A DNA stretch of 64,000 nt from Piscinibacter sp. Lineage in GTDB: Bacteria; Pseudomonadota; Gammaproteobacteria; Burkholderiales; Burkholderiaceae_C. The notes under the pieces are model-generated. The model was given only the letters and a program-made list of their open reading frames with translations. It had not been told where the DNA came from and made no database searches. The translations under genes and the position numbers were made by a program. The stretch is from the NCBI GenBank assembly GCA_016706565.1, contig JADJJI010000001.1:647142-711141 (forward strand), written 5' to 3'. The first letter of the stretch is position 1. Each line of letters opens with the position of its first letter. Below, in pieces: positions 10,336 to 20,809 of this stretch.

Positions 10336-12955
10336 ATGCTGCGCGGGCGCCACTGGGGCCAGCCGCTGCCGGCGCAAGCTTCGGCACCGCTGCTGGCCGC
10401 CGCGCAGGCCGAGCCCGACGCGCTGTTGCAGCAGCTGCACAGCCATCCCGACGGGCTGAGCGCCAAGCAGGCAGCCGCGATCCGCCGGCGCAGCGGCCGC
10501 AACGAAGTCGCCCGCGCTGCGCACGTGCCCTGGCCGCTGCACCTGTGGCATTGCTACCGCACGCCGTTCAGCCTGCTGCTCAGCGCGCTGGCGGCGCTGT
10601 CTGCCTTCACGCACGATGCCCGCGCGGCGATCGTCATCGGCGCGATGGTGCTGCTGTCGACGCTGATGCGCTTTGTCCAGGAAGCCCGCGCGCAACGCTC
10701 GGCGGAAGCGCTGCGCGGCCGCGTGGGCAACCGGGCCACGGTGCTGCGGCGCGGCCACGAGCCAGCGCAGATCGAGCTGCCGATCGCGCAACTGGTGCCC
10801 GGCGACATCGTCCTGCTCGCCGCCGGCGACATGGTGCCGGCCGATCTGCGCCTGCTCTCGGCCAAGGACCTGTTCATCGACCAGTCGGCGATGACCGGCG
10901 AGTCGCTGCCGGTCGAGAAGTTCGCGCGCAGCAGCGCGGCCGGGCGCCGAGGATGCCGCCACCGCGCCCGGCATCTGCCTGATGGGCACGCACGTGATCA
11001 GCGGCAGCGCCACGGCGCTGGTGCTGGCCACCGGCACGCACACGGTGTTCGGCACGTTGGCCGAGCACGCTACCAGCACGCCGGGCACGCCCACCGCATT
11101 TCAGCAGGGCATCGACCGCGTGAGCTGGCTGCTCATCCGCTTCATGCTGGTGATGGTGCCGATCGTCTTCGTGCTCAACGGAGCGACCAAGCACGACTGG
11201 CTGCAGGCGCTGCTGTTCGCGCTGTCGATCGCCGTCGGGCTGACGCCGGAGATGCTGCCGATGATCGTCACCACCACGCTGGCGCGCGGAGCCGTGGTGC
11301 TGTCGCGGCGCAAGGTGATCGTCAAGCGGCTGGACGCGATCCAGAACTTCGGCGCGATGGACGTGCTGTGCACCGACAAGACCGGCACGCTGACGCAGGA
11401 CCGCATCGCGCTCGCGCGCCACAGCGACACCTTCGGCAACGAGTCGGCCCAGGTGCTGGAGCTGGCCTGGCTGAACAGCCACTTCCAGACCGGGCTGCGC
11501 AACCTGCTCGATGCCGCCGTGCTCGCGCACGTGGAGCTGCATCCGCGGCTGGGCGTGGCGGAGAACTTCCGCAAGGTCGACGAGGTGCCGTTCGACTTCC
11601 AGCGCCGCCGCATGTCGGTGGTGGTGGCGCGCGCCGACGGCACGCGCTTGCTGATCTGCAAGGGCGCCGTCGAGGAGGTGACGGCGGTGTGCACCACGGT
11701 GCGCCGCGAGGGCACCGAGCTGCCGCTGGACGACGCGCTGCGCGAGCGCGTGCGCGCCGTCACCGAAGGGCTCAACCGCGAGGGGCTGCGCGTGGTGGCG
11801 GTGGCGGTGCGCGAGTTCCCGCCCGGCGACGAAGCTTTCGGGGTGGGCAGCGAGAGCGGCCTGACGCTGGCCGGGCACATCGCCTTCCTCGACCCGGCCA
11901 AGGACTCCGCCGCGCCGGCCGTGGCGGCGCTGGCGGCGCGCGGCGTGGCAGTGAAGGTGCTGACCGGCGACAACCTCGAGGTCACGCTCAAGGTATGCGG
12001 CGACGTCGGCATCGAGGTGGCCGGCACGCTGCAGGGCATCGACATCGAGGGCCTGGACGACGCGCAGCTGGCCACCGCCGTCGAAACCACCACCGTGTTC
12101 GCCAAGCTCAACCCGCTGCACAAGGAGCGCATCGTGCGGGCGCTGCGCGCCAACGGACACGTGACCGGCTTCCTCGGCGACGGCATCAACGACGCGGCCG
12201 CGCTGCACGCCGCGGACGTGGGCATCTCGGTGGACTCCGGCGTGGACATCGCCAAGGAGGCCGCCGACATCATCCTGCTCGAGAAGAGCCTGGCCGTGCT
12301 CGAGGCGGGCGTGATCGAGGGGCGGCGCACCTTCGTCAACATGCTGAAGTACATCCGCATCACCGCGAGCTCGAACTTCGGCAACGTGCTGTCGGTGCTG
12401 GTGGCCAGTGCCTTCCTGCCTTTCCTGCCGATGCTGCCGATCCACCTGCTGGTGCAGAACCTGCTGTACGACCTGGCGCAGACGGCGATCCCCTTCGACA
12501 GCGTCGACGACGAGGCGCTGCGCACGCCGCAGCACTGGGGCCCGCACGACCTGCTGCGCTTCATGCTGCATTTCGGCCCGGTCAGCTCGGCCTTCGACGT
12601 GCTGACCTTCGCGGTGCTGTGGTCGGTGTTCCAGGCGCAGACGCCGGCGCTGCAGTCGCTGTTCCAGAGCGGCTGGTTCGTCGAGGGCCTGCTGTCGCAG
12701 ACGCTGGCGGTGTTCCTGCTGCGCAGCCGCGCCCTGCCCTTCACCGGCAACTGGCCCGCGCCGCCGCTGATCGCCGCCGGCGTGCTGGTCGCGCTGGCTG
12801 CCCTGTGGCTGCCGGCCAGCCCGCTGGCCGGCGCGCTGCAGATGCGTTCGCTTCCGGCGGCATGGTTCGGCTGGCTGACCGCGCTGCTGCTGGCCTACGC
12901 CGCGTGTGTGGAGGCGATGAAACACCTCTTTTCACGCCGCTTCGGCTGGCGTTGA
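10336..12955 (+). pseudogene. mgtA: MgtA-type Mg2+-transporting P-type ATPase, one frameshift
   Basis: A type IIIB P-ATPase that imports Mg2+ through the inner membrane. The first part has LVPGDIVLLAAGDMVPADLRLL and the TGES loop (SAMTGESLPVEKF). The frame then breaks near 10944-10947. The second part resumes with AEDAATAPGICLMGTHVISG and is clean to the stop: TPEMLPMIVTTTLARGAV (a MgtA signature), phosphorylation site DKTGTLTQD near 11377, TGDN, GDGINDAAAL, and C-terminal membrane helices. One extra base in a g/c run explains the break, so the gene is either newly dead or mis-sequenced. The start is uncertain: ATG 10336 is used, with GTG 10327 and TTG 10300 in the same frame. It follows phaC directly. 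No mgtC or Mg2+-sensing leader is visible. Confidence 0.85.
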
Positions 12956-12976
12956 ACCGCCCATAATGTTTGCTTC

Positions 12977-13879
12977 ATGACGCTGCCACTGACCGAACTC
13001 GCGCCTGGCGGCCCCCGCCTGTCCCCCATCGTGGCGGGCGCCTGGCGGATGGCGGATTGGCAATGGGACGCCCAGCAGCGCCTGCGCTGGATCGAGCAAT
13101 GCGCCGAGCTCGGCGTGACCAGCTTCGACCATGCCGACATCTACGGCGGCTATGCGGTCGAGGGCCTGTTCGGCGAAGCGCTGGCGCTCGCCCCGGCGCT
13201 GCGCGAGCGGCTGCAACTGGTCGGCAAGTGCGGCATCAAGCTCGTCGCGCCGGCGCGCCCGGAGCATCGCATCAAGCACTACGACAGCTCGGCGGCGCAC
13301 ATCGCAGCCAGCGTCGAGACCTCGCTGCGCGCGCTGCGCTCCGACCGGCTCGATCTGCTGCTGATCCACCGCCCCGACCCGCTGATGGACGCCGACGAGG
13401 TGGCACGCGCCTTCGAGTCGCTGCGCGCGGCCGGCAAGGTGCGGCACTTCGGCGTGTCGAACTTCACGCCGGGGCAGTTCGAGCTGCTGGCCAGCCGCTT
13501 TCCGCTGGTCACCAACCAGATCGAGCTGCACCCGCTGCAGCGCGCGCCGCTCACCGACGGCACGCTCGACCAGCTGCAGCGCCTGCGCGTCCGGCCGATG
13601 ATCTGGTCGCCGCTGGCCGGCGGCGCGCTGCTCGCCGGCGGCGGCGAGACCGAGCGGCGCGTGCAGGCGGCGCTCGGGCAGATCGGAGCGCGGCTCGGCG
13701 TGAGTGCCGCCACGGTGGCTTTCGCCTGGCTGCTGCGCCACCCGAGCCGGCCGCTGCCGGTGGCGGGCTCGCGCCGCATCGACGCGCTTCGCGAAGCCAT
13801 AGCCGCCGTGTCGTTGACGCTGGACGCGCAGGACTGGACCGAGGTCTGGCAGGCCGCCGCCGGGCACGAAGTGGCCTGA
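12977..13879 (+). CDS. Aldo/keto reductase, YdhF-like
   Basis: A 300-residue NAD(P)H-dependent oxidoreductase with a TIM-barrel fold. The catalytic Asp51 and Tyr56 lie in FDHADIYGGY, the lysine in GKCGIK and the histidine in LLLIHRPDP. FGVSNFTPGQFELL, IWSPLAGGALL and the late PVAGSRRIDALR cofactor loop follow the YdhF subgroup. The physiological substrate cannot be read from sequence. A CATAAT hexamer at 12962-12967 sits only nine bases before the ATG, with no Shine-Dalgarno in between, so the transcript may start almost at the start codon. The gene is followed within 14 bases by a hybrid kinase gene in the same direction. Confidence 0.92.
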   Translation: MTLPLTELAPGGPRLSPIVAGAWRMADWQWDAQQRLRWIEQCAELGVTSFDHADIYGGYAVEGLFGEALALAPALRERLQLVGKCGIKLVAPARPEHRIKHYDSSAAHIAASVETSLRALRSDRLDLLLIHRPDPLMDADEVARAFESLRAAGKVRHFGVSNFTPGQFELLASRFPLVTNQIELHPLQRAPLTDGTLDQLQRLRVRPMIWSPLAGGALLAGGGETERRVQAALGQIGARLGVSAATVAFAWLLRHPSRPLPVAGSRRIDALREAIAAVSLTLDAQDWTEVWQAAAGHEVA

Positions 13880-13892
13880 GCCGATTGCCCCC

Positions 13893-16800
13893 ATGCTGCC
13901 GACCACCCCCGCTTCCGAGGCACCTGGACCGCACAAGTTGCTGGCGCTGTGGGTGATCTCCGGCACCACGCTGGCTTACCTGCTCGTCGGTCTGGCAGCG
14001 CTGCAACTGGCCATCCCGCCGAGTTATGCGGCGCCGCTCTTTCCCCCGGCCGGCATCGCGCTGGCGGCCGTGCTGGTGTACGGCCGCATTGCGCTGCCCG
14101 GCGTGGTGCTGGGCGCGCTGGGCGTGAACCTGTCGCTCAGTGCCCTGCGCGGCAACCTGGACCTGTCGGCGCTCGGCGTGCCGGTGCTGATCGCGCTGGG
14201 CGCCGCGTTGCAGGCCTCGCTGGGCGCGTGGCTGGTGCAACGACATGCTCGCCACCCGCAGGCGATCGACGATCCGCGCGACGTGGCGGTGCTCTTCGGC
14301 CTGGGCGGGCTGCTCGCCTGCATGGCCAATGCGAGCGTGGCCACCCTGTCCCTGGTCGCCAGCGGAACGGTCCCCTTGGGCCAGGCGCTGATCACCTGGG
14401 TCACGTGGTGGGCCGGCGACTGCTTCGGTGCACTGATCGGCACGCCGATCGCGCTGACGCTGATCGGCAGGCCGCGGGCCGACTGGGCCGGCCGGCGCCT
14501 GATGGTCGGCCTGACGCTGGCGCTGGTCACGCTGGTGATGGCGCTGGGGATCGCGCAGGTCGGACGCTGGGACGAGGAGCGCCTGCGCAATGTCTTCGCG
14601 CGCGATGCCAACCACGCCGCCACCGTGCTCGATGCTCGCCTGAAGGAGCCGCTGATGGCGCTCGAGGCGATGCGCGGCGTGTTCATCTCCTCCGACGAGG
14701 TGAGCCGCGATGAACTGCGCCGTGCCGCCGCCGCGTGGCTGGCGCCGGGCCGCATCACGGCAATCGGCTGGTACCAGGTCGTCGAACGCCATGCCGTTCC
14801 CGCCTTCGAGGCGCAGGCGCGGGCCGAAGGGCTGACGCAATTCCGTGTGTTCGACCGGGCCGATGCACCGGCGGGGTTTCCGCGCGACCGCGTGATCGCG
14901 ATGCGCTACATCGAACCGATGCGCGACAACGTCGCGGCGCTGGGCCTGAACCTGCTGTCGCTGCCCGCCGCACGCGCGGCGGTGGAGGTCAGCGACCGCA
15001 CCGACATGCCGGTGGCGAGCGAAGCCTTCACCTTGACCCAGCCGATGGCCGACGGCGATCGCACCGGGGTCGTGGTGTATCGGGCCGTGCACAGCGACGA
15101 GAGTTCGACCGAGCCGAAACACCACGGCACCCTGGATGGCGTGCTGTTCGTGACGCTGCGTCCGGGGCCGCTGCTGGCCGCGATCAGCTCGGACCTGCCG
15201 CGCTACCTGCGCCTGTGCCTGGTCGACGCCGACCCGCAGGCGGCTCAGCGTCGCCTGGCCGGGCCGCCCGATTGCGACCGCGCCGGCACACCCGGGCTCT
15301 CGCACACGAGCACGATCGAATACGCCGGCCGCCGCTGGGAGTTGCGCACCGGCGCCTTGCCGAGCGAGGTGCCGGAAGGCCAGGGCGTGAACGCCTGGCT
15401 GTTTTCGCTGGTCGGCCTGCTCGGCGCAGCCATGCTGGGCGCGCTGCTTCTGGTGGTCAGCGGCCGCGCGCGACGCATCGAGGGCGCTGTGCGCGAGCGC
15501 ACGGCTGCGCTCGAGGCCGAGGTGCACGAACGCGAGCGTGCGCAGGCGGCGCTGCGCGACAGCGAGCAGCGCTTCCGCAACATCCTGAACACCGTGCCGA
15601 TCGGAATCATCTACACCGACCTGCGCGGCAACGTGAAGCAGACCAACCCGCGCTTCTGCGAGCTCACCGGCTACAGCGACGACGAGCTGCTGACCATGAC
15701 CTCGGCGCAGTACACCCACCCCGACGACGTGGCGCAGGACGTCGAGCTGTCCGGCCGGCTGGTCATCGGCGAGATCCCGATGTACCGGCGCCAGAAGCGC
15801 TACATCGCCAAGGATGGCCACACTCTGTGGGTGCAGGCGACGGTGACGCTGCTGCGCGACGAGTTCGGCCAGGCCCGGCGCATCGTCGGCGTCGTGGAAG
15901 ACATCGGCGAGCACCTGCGCCTGCAGGAAGCGGAGACGGCGCGCGAGCGGGCCGAGGCCTCGAATCGCGCCAAGAGCGAATTCCTCTCGCGCATGAGCCA
16001 CGAGCTGCGCACCCCGCTGAACGCCATGCTGGGCTTCGCGCAGCTGCTCGAACTCGACCGCCGCCAGCCCCTGTCGCCCGACCAGCGGCCCTGGGTAGGC
16101 CAGATACAGCAGGCCGGTTGGCATCTGCTGGAGATGATCAACGACGTGCTCGATCTGTCGCGCATCGAGTCGGGCAATCTGAAGCTGCAGATCGAGCCGG
16201 TCAACCTGCCCGAGCTGCTGGCGGCGAGCCTGGCCATGGTCGAGGCCGACGTCAAACGCCGCGGCCTGCGTGTCAGTACCGAGCTGGCCGACGGTACCGG
16301 CGTGCTGATGGGCGACACCACGCGCGTCAAGCAGGTGCTGGTCAACCTGCTGAGCAACGCGGTGAAGTACAACACCGACGGCGGGCGCGTGCACATCGCC
16401 AGCCGGCTGCGGCCGCACGACATGGTGGAGATCGCCGTCACCGACACCGGCCTGGGCATGACGGCCGACCAGCTCGGCGAGCTGTTCCAGCCCTTCAACC
16501 GCCTCGGCCGCGAGCGCTCCTCCCAGGAAGGCACCGGCATAGGCCTGGTCATCAGCCAGCGCCTGGCCGAGCTGATGGGCGGCTCACTGCGCGCGCGCAG
16601 CATCGCCGGCGAGGGCTCGTCGTTCATCCTCGCGCTGCCGCGCGCCGTCGAGCCCGACACGGTGCCGTCGAACCTGGATCCGCTGATCACCTCGACCGCC
16701 GAGTACCACCGGCGCATCGTCCACTACGTCGAGGACAACGAGACCAACGTCGAGGTGATGCGCGGCATCCTCGCGCAGCGGCCGCAGGTGCAGATGGAAG

Positions 16801-17096
16801 TGTCGATGAACGGCCTGGACGGCCTGCGAGCGATCCGCGCGCAGTCGCCCGACCTGGTGCTGCTGGACATGCACCTTCCTGATCTGTCTGGTCTGGAACT
16901 GCTGGCACGTCTGAAGGCCGATCCGGCCACGGCCGACATCCCGGTGGTGGTGGTCTCGGCCGACGCCACGGCGCAGCAGATCGACGCCGCGCTGCAGGCC
17001 GGCGCCAGCCTGTACCTCACCAAGCCGGTGAGCGTGGCGGAGCTGCTCGCCGTGGTCGACGAGGTGCTCGAGCGCAGCGAGACGCGCTTCGGCTGA
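13893..17096 (+). CDS. MASE1-CHASE-PAS hybrid sensor histidine kinase
   Basis: A 1067-residue membrane sensor kinase. Residues 10-230 are a MASE1-like multi-helix membrane domain (LFPPAGIALAAVLVYGR). A CHASE-like extracytoplasmic domain follows (residues about 240-480: FARDANHAATVLDARL, MRGVFISSDEVSRDEL), then another membrane helix near 510, a coiled stretch, a PAS domain (RFRNILNTVPIGIIYTD), HisKA with phospho-acceptor His703 (MSHELRTPLN), the ATPase (NLLSNAVKYN, GTGIGLVISQRL) and a receiver with Asp992 (LLDMHLPD). CHASE domains sense small extracellular ligands, cytokinin-like in plants; here the signal is unknown. No output regulator is adjacent. It is complete, unlike the decayed kinase at 6-8.3 kb. 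Confidence 0.93.
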   Translation: MLPTTPASEAPGPHKLLALWVISGTTLAYLLVGLAALQLAIPPSYAAPLFPPAGIALAAVLVYGRIALPGVVLGALGVNLSLSALRGNLDLSALGVPVLIALGAALQASLGAWLVQRHARHPQAIDDPRDVAVLFGLGGLLACMANASVATLSLVASGTVPLGQALITWVTWWAGDCFGALIGTPIALTLIGRPRADWAGRRLMVGLTLALVTLVMALGIAQVGRWDEERLRNVFARDANHAATVLDARLKEPLMALEAMRGVFISSDEVSRDELRRAAAAWLAPGRITAIGWYQVVERHAVPAFEAQARAEGLTQFRVFDRADAPAGFPRDRVIAMRYIEPMRDNVAALGLNLLSLPAARAAVEVSDRTDMPVASEAFTLTQPMADGDRTGVVVYRAVHSDESSTEPKHHGTLDGVLFVTLRPGPLLAAISSDLPRYLRLCLVDADPQAAQRRLAGPPDCDRAGTPGLSHTSTIEYAGRRWELRTGALPSEVPEGQGVNAWLFSLVGLLGAAMLGALLLVVSGRARRIEGAVRERTAALEAEVHERERAQAALRDSEQRFRNILNTVPIGIIYTDLRGNVKQTNPRFCELTGYSDDELLTMTSAQYTHPDDVAQDVELSGRLVIGEIPMYRRQKRYIAKDGHTLWVQATVTLLRDEFGQARRIVGVVEDIGEHLRLQEAETARERAEASNRAKSEFLSRMSHELRTPLNAMLGFAQLLELDRRQPLSPDQRPWVGQIQQAGWHLLEMINDVLDLSRIESGNLKLQIEPVNLPELLAASLAMVEADVKRRGLRVSTELADGTGVLMGDTTRVKQVLVNLLSNAVKYNTDGGRVHIASRLRPHDMVEIAVTDTGLGMTADQLGELFQPFNRLGRERSSQEGTGIGLVISQRLAELMGGSLRARSIAGEGSSFILALPRAVEPDTVPSNLDPLITSTAEYHRRIVHYVEDNETNVEVMRGILAQRPQVQMEVSMNGLDGLRAIRAQSPDLVLLDMHLPDLSGLELLARLKADPATADIPVVVVSADATAQQIDAALQAGASLYLTKPVSVAELLAVVDEVLERSETRFG

Positions 17097-17105
17097 AGCG
17101 TCGCG

Positions 17106-17765
17106 CTACCAGCGCGCGCCGAAGCTGCGCCGCAGTTCGTCGATCTGCACCTCGCTCAGCGGATCGACCTCGCCACGCGACAGCAGCCAGAGCCTGGCGG
17201 TCTCTTCCAGCTCTTCCAGGGTCGCCATTGCTTCGGCCGGGCTGTCGTGCCATACGTTCGGGCCCAGGCGCTCGAGCATCACCGCGCGGATCGGCCGACC
17301 GGCTGCGCGCGCGCCGGCGATGCGCTCGGCCACCCGCTCGGCAACCTCGGGTGCGCCCGGCCGGTGGTACGGGATCAGCGGCACGTGACCGACCTTCATG
17401 ACGTAGTACGGCGTGATCGGCGGCACGATGTCGTCGGGCCGCCAGACGCCCTGCAGCGTCAGCGCCACCAGGTGCGTCGAATGGGTGTGGATCACGCAGC
17501 GCGCCGTGTCGTCAGCGGCGTAGATGCGGCGGTGCAGTGCGAGCGTCTTGCTGGCGCGGTCGCCTTCGAGCTGGCAACCTTCGAGATCGAGCCGCGCCAG
17601 CTTCGCCGGGTCGAGCCTGCCGAGACAGGCGTCGGTGGGCGTGATCAGGTAGCCGTCGGGCAGGCGCACGCTGATGTTGCCGGCGCTGGCGTGCACGTAG
17701 CCACGCGCGTACAGGCTCGCGCCGACGCGGCAGACCTCCTCGCGCAGCGACGCTTCGCCGTTCAT
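17106..17765 (-). CDS. otnC: 3-oxo-tetronate 4-phosphate decarboxylase (class II aldolase fold)
   Basis: A 219-residue class II aldolase/adducin protein. The metal-binding histidines lie in IHTHSTHLVAL and a later VMLERLGPNVWHDS segment; the N-terminal phosphate loop is HASAGNISVRLPDGYLITPTDACLG. Together with the kinase upstream it fits OtnC, which decarboxylates 3-oxo-tetronate 4-phosphate to dihydroxyacetone phosphate in the breakdown of four-carbon acid sugars such as threonate or erythronate. The start ATG (17765) overlaps the otnK stop in an ATGA, so the two are translationally coupled. The function is inferred from the pair; alone, a generic aldolase call would be safer. Confidence 0.85.
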   Translation of the reverse strand: MNGEASLREEVCRVGASLYARGYVHASAGNISVRLPDGYLITPTDACLGRLDPAKLARLDLEGCQLEGDRASKTLALHRRIYAADDTARCVIHTHSTHLVALTLQGVWRPDDIVPPITPYYVMKVGHVPLIPYHRPGAPEVAERVAERIAGARAAGRPIRAVMLERLGPNVWHDSPAEAMATLEELEETARLWLLSRGEVDPLSEVQIDELRRSFGARW

Positions 17766-19021
17766 CGTTGCACCTCGAAGGCCTTGTCGAAGAAGTCCGT
17801 CGTGCCGAAGTTGCCCGACTTCAGTACCAGGTGCAGCGGCTGTCCGTTGCCCGTGACGGCATGGCACCAGGGCACGCCGGGGTCGATCTGCGCGCCGATG
17901 CGCAGGCTGCGCACGCCCAGCGCCTGCACGCAGGCACCGGAGGTCTCGCCGCCGGCCACCACGAGCTGGCCGGTGCCGCTGTGCACCAGGCCGGCGGCCA
18001 CTTGGGCCAGCGCCTGCTCGACCAGCGTGCCGGCCTTCTCGACGCCCAGCCGGGCCTGCACGGCCTTCACTGCCTCGGGCTGCGCGGTGGCGTAGACGAG
18101 CAGCGGCTCGCTGCCCATCCGCGGGGCCGCCCAATCCAGTGCCTGCGCCGCCATATCGGTGCCGTCGGCCAGGCGCAGCGGGTCGATCGCGAAGCCGCGC
18201 CCGGGATGGCGGGCGAGAAAAGCCGCAACCTGCGCGTTTGACGCCGTCGAGCAGCTGCCTGAAACGATGGCGCGTGAGCCCTGTGGCTCGGGCAGCTCGG
18301 CCGCGCCGGCGCTGGGCACCAGGCCGAAGTTCGCGGGCAGGCCGATGGCCACGCCGGAGCCGGCGGTCAGCAGCGGCAGCGTGGCAAAGGCGCGGCCCAT
18401 CGCGTGCAGGTCGGCGTCATCGAGCGCGTCGACGATGGCGATGCCCACGCCAGCGTCGCGCAGCTCTCGCATTCGCTGCGCGATGGCCTCGCTGCCGCGG
18501 TGCACCACCGCCTGCTCGATCAAGCCGACACGGCGCCGGCTCTGCCGCTGCATCACGCGCACGAGGCTCGGGTCGGTCATCGGCGTCAGCGGGTGCTCGC
18601 GCATGCTGCCTTCGCTGAGCAGCACGTCGCCGGTGAACAGGTAGCCCTTGTAGACAGTGCGGCCGTTGGCCGGGAAAGCCGGGCAGGCGATCGTGAAGTC
18701 GCAGCCCAGGGCATCCATCAGCGCCTCGGTGACCGGGCCGATGTTGCCGCGGTCGGTGGAATCGAAGGTCGAGCAGACCTTGAAGTAGATCTGCCGCGCG
18801 CCCTGCGCCCGCAGCCAGCGCAGCGCCACCAGCGACTGCGCCACTGCCTCGGCGGCCGGGAGGGTGCGCGACTTGAGCGCCACCACCACGGCATCGGCGC
18901 CGGCGGGCGCGTCGCCGCCCGGTACCCCGATCGTTTGCACCGTGCGCATGCCCGAACGCACCAGGTTGTTGGCGAGGTCGGTGGCCCCGGTGAAATCGTC
19001 GGCGATGCAGCCCAGCTTCAT
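17762..19021 (-). CDS. otnK: 3-oxo-tetronate kinase
   Basis: A 419-residue member of the four-carbon acid sugar kinase family (older names DUF1537/YgbK). It starts at the ATG at 19021 (MKLGCIADDFTGATDLANNLV, the conserved family opening), preceded by GGAGG seven bases upstream. The N-terminal substrate domain has YFKVCSTFDSTDRGNIGPV, PAFPANGRTVYKGYLF and SEGSMREHPLTPM; the C-terminal nucleotide domain ends GGETSGACVQALGV and LVLKSGNFG. It phosphorylates 3-oxo-tetronates for OtnC. The usual companions (an isomerase, a dehydrogenase and a transporter) are missing from this window, so the pathway must be completed elsewhere. It is divergent from rpoH. Confidence 0.9.
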   Translation of the reverse strand: MKLGCIADDFTGATDLANNLVRSGMRTVQTIGVPGGDAPAGADAVVVALKSRTLPAAEAVAQSLVALRWLRAQGARQIYFKVCSTFDSTDRGNIGPVTEALMDALGCDFTIACPAFPANGRTVYKGYLFTGDVLLSEGSMREHPLTPMTDPSLVRVMQRQSRRRVGLIEQAVVHRGSEAIAQRMRELRDAGVGIAIVDALDDADLHAMGRAFATLPLLTAGSGVAIGLPANFGLVPSAGAAELPEPQGSRAIVSGSCSTASNAQVAAFLARHPGRGFAIDPLRLADGTDMAAQALDWAAPRMGSEPLLVYATAQPEAVKAVQARLGVEKAGTLVEQALAQVAAGLVHSGTGQLVVAGGETSGACVQALGVRSLRIGAQIDPGVPWCHAVTGNGQPLHLVLKSGNFGTTDFFDKAFEVQR

Positions 19022-19142
19022 GCACTGTCCTCCAGGGCCGGAAGTCTGGCACAGGCGGGCCGCGCCGCACGGGACCCGTCCGGACCCCGTCCGACCAGCC
19101 TGGCGATGTGAGCGACTGCACACATTTGCCGGCCTGGCGTCG

Positions 19143-19169
19143 TCAGCACTCTCGGGACACGAGTGCTAA
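19143..19169 (+). promoter_or_regulatory. CIRCE operator (HrcA binding site) upstream of rpoH
   Basis: An inverted repeat: left arm TCAGCACTC (19143-19151), a nine-base spacer, right arm GAGTGCTAA (19161-19169). Against the CIRCE consensus TTAGCACTC-N9-GAGTGCTAA, 17 of 18 arm bases match and the spacer length is exact. CIRCE is bound by the heat-shock repressor HrcA. The right arm runs into a TAATAT hexamer, so bound HrcA would block the promoter. It lies 26 bases before the rpoH start codon. Confidence 0.88.
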
Positions 19170-19172
19170 TAT
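19167..19172 (+). promoter_or_regulatory. Probable -10 element of the rpoH promoter
   Basis: TAATAT matches the sigma-70 consensus at most positions and overlaps the right arm of the CIRCE repeat by three bases. No convincing -35 hexamer lies 16-18 bases upstream; that space is taken by the operator. A transcript from here would start about 20 bases before the GTG and contain the Shine-Dalgarno. Confidence 0.45.
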
Positions 19173-19195
19173 GGGGGAACAAAAGGAGACTCAGA

Positions 19196-20134
<939 letters not shown>

Positions 20135-20153
20135 ACCTTCACTGCAACGCACG

Positions 20154-20177
20154 ACGGCCCCGCGAGGGGCCGTTTGT
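20154..20177 (+). terminator. Rho-independent terminator after rpoH
   Basis: An eight-base-pair GC-rich stem (ACGGCCCC / GGGGCCGT) with a four-base loop GCGA, followed by a short T-rich tract. It begins 19 bases after the rpoH stop and lies before the convergent sco gene. Confidence 0.75.
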
Positions 20178-20197
20178 CATCGTGGGTGCGCCCCGAC

Positions 20198-20809
20198 TCA
20201 GCCGGCGGCGAGCAGGGCCTTGATGTCGTTCGCCAGCGAGTCGGCACCACCACCATAGCGCACGAACAAACGCAGCTTGCCGGAGGGATCGAACACATAG
20301 GAGCCGGCGGTGTGGTCCATCGTGTAGCTGCCCTCAGTCTTGCCCGGCACCTTGGCGTAGAACACCTTGAACTCCTTGGCCGTGGCGGCAACCTGGTCGG
20401 CCGTGCCGCGCAGTGCGACGAAGCTCGGATCGAAGCTGCCCATGTAGGCCTTCAGCAGTTCCGGCGTGTCGCGGTCCGGGTCGACGCTGATGAACACCCC
20501 CTGCACGCGCTCGCCGTCGGCGCCGAGCGACTTCTTGACCTGGGCGAGTTCGGCCATGGTCGTCGGGCAGACGTCGGGGCATTGCGTGTAGCCGAAGAAG
20601 ACCACCGTGACCTTGCCCTTGAAATCGGCCAGCGTGCGCACCTTGCCGTCGGGATCGGGCAGCGAGAAGGTGCGGGCGTACTCGGCGCCAGTGACGTCGA
20701 CACCGCGGAACGAAGGCGCCGCCGCGCCGGGAGCCGAACCCGGCTTCTCGCAGCCGGCCAGCAGCGCCGCGAGGGCAAGGATGCACCACAGTCTTCGATG
20801 AGCGTTCAC
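20198..20809 (-). CDS. SCO1/SenC-type copper chaperone for cytochrome oxidase (lipoprotein)
   Basis: A 203-residue thioredoxin-fold protein. The start is GTG 20809, giving a lipoprotein signal that ends LLAGC (Cys20). Copper ligands are Cys77 and Cys81 (CPDVC) and His166 (TMDHTAGS), all present. Sco proteins reduce and metallate the CuA site of cytochrome oxidase subunit II outside the inner membrane. The start overlaps the ctaB stop in a GTGA, so it is the last gene of the ctaA-ctaB-sco group. A shared terminator separates it from rpoH. Confidence 0.95.
   Translation of the reverse strand: MNAHRRLWCILALAALLAGCEKPGSAPGAAAPSFRGVDVTGAEYARTFSLPDPDGKVRTLADFKGKVTVVFFGYTQCPDVCPTTMAELAQVKKSLGADGERVQGVFISVDPDRDTPELLKAYMGSFDPSFVALRGTADQVAATAKEFKVFYAKVPGKTEGSYTMDHTAGSYVFDPSGKLRLFVRYGGGADSLANDIKALLAAG

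Noticed and set aside
10944-10947. Programmed ribosomal frameshifting in mgtA
   Set aside because: No slippery heptamer and no clear downstream pseudoknot; the two halves need the frame change in a plain g/c run, which suits an ordinary indel.
10874-12925. A 683-codon minus-strand frame opposite the P-type ATPase
   Set aside because: Low-complexity composition (Gln, His, Arg, Gly), no family motif, fully inside a real gene on the other strand.
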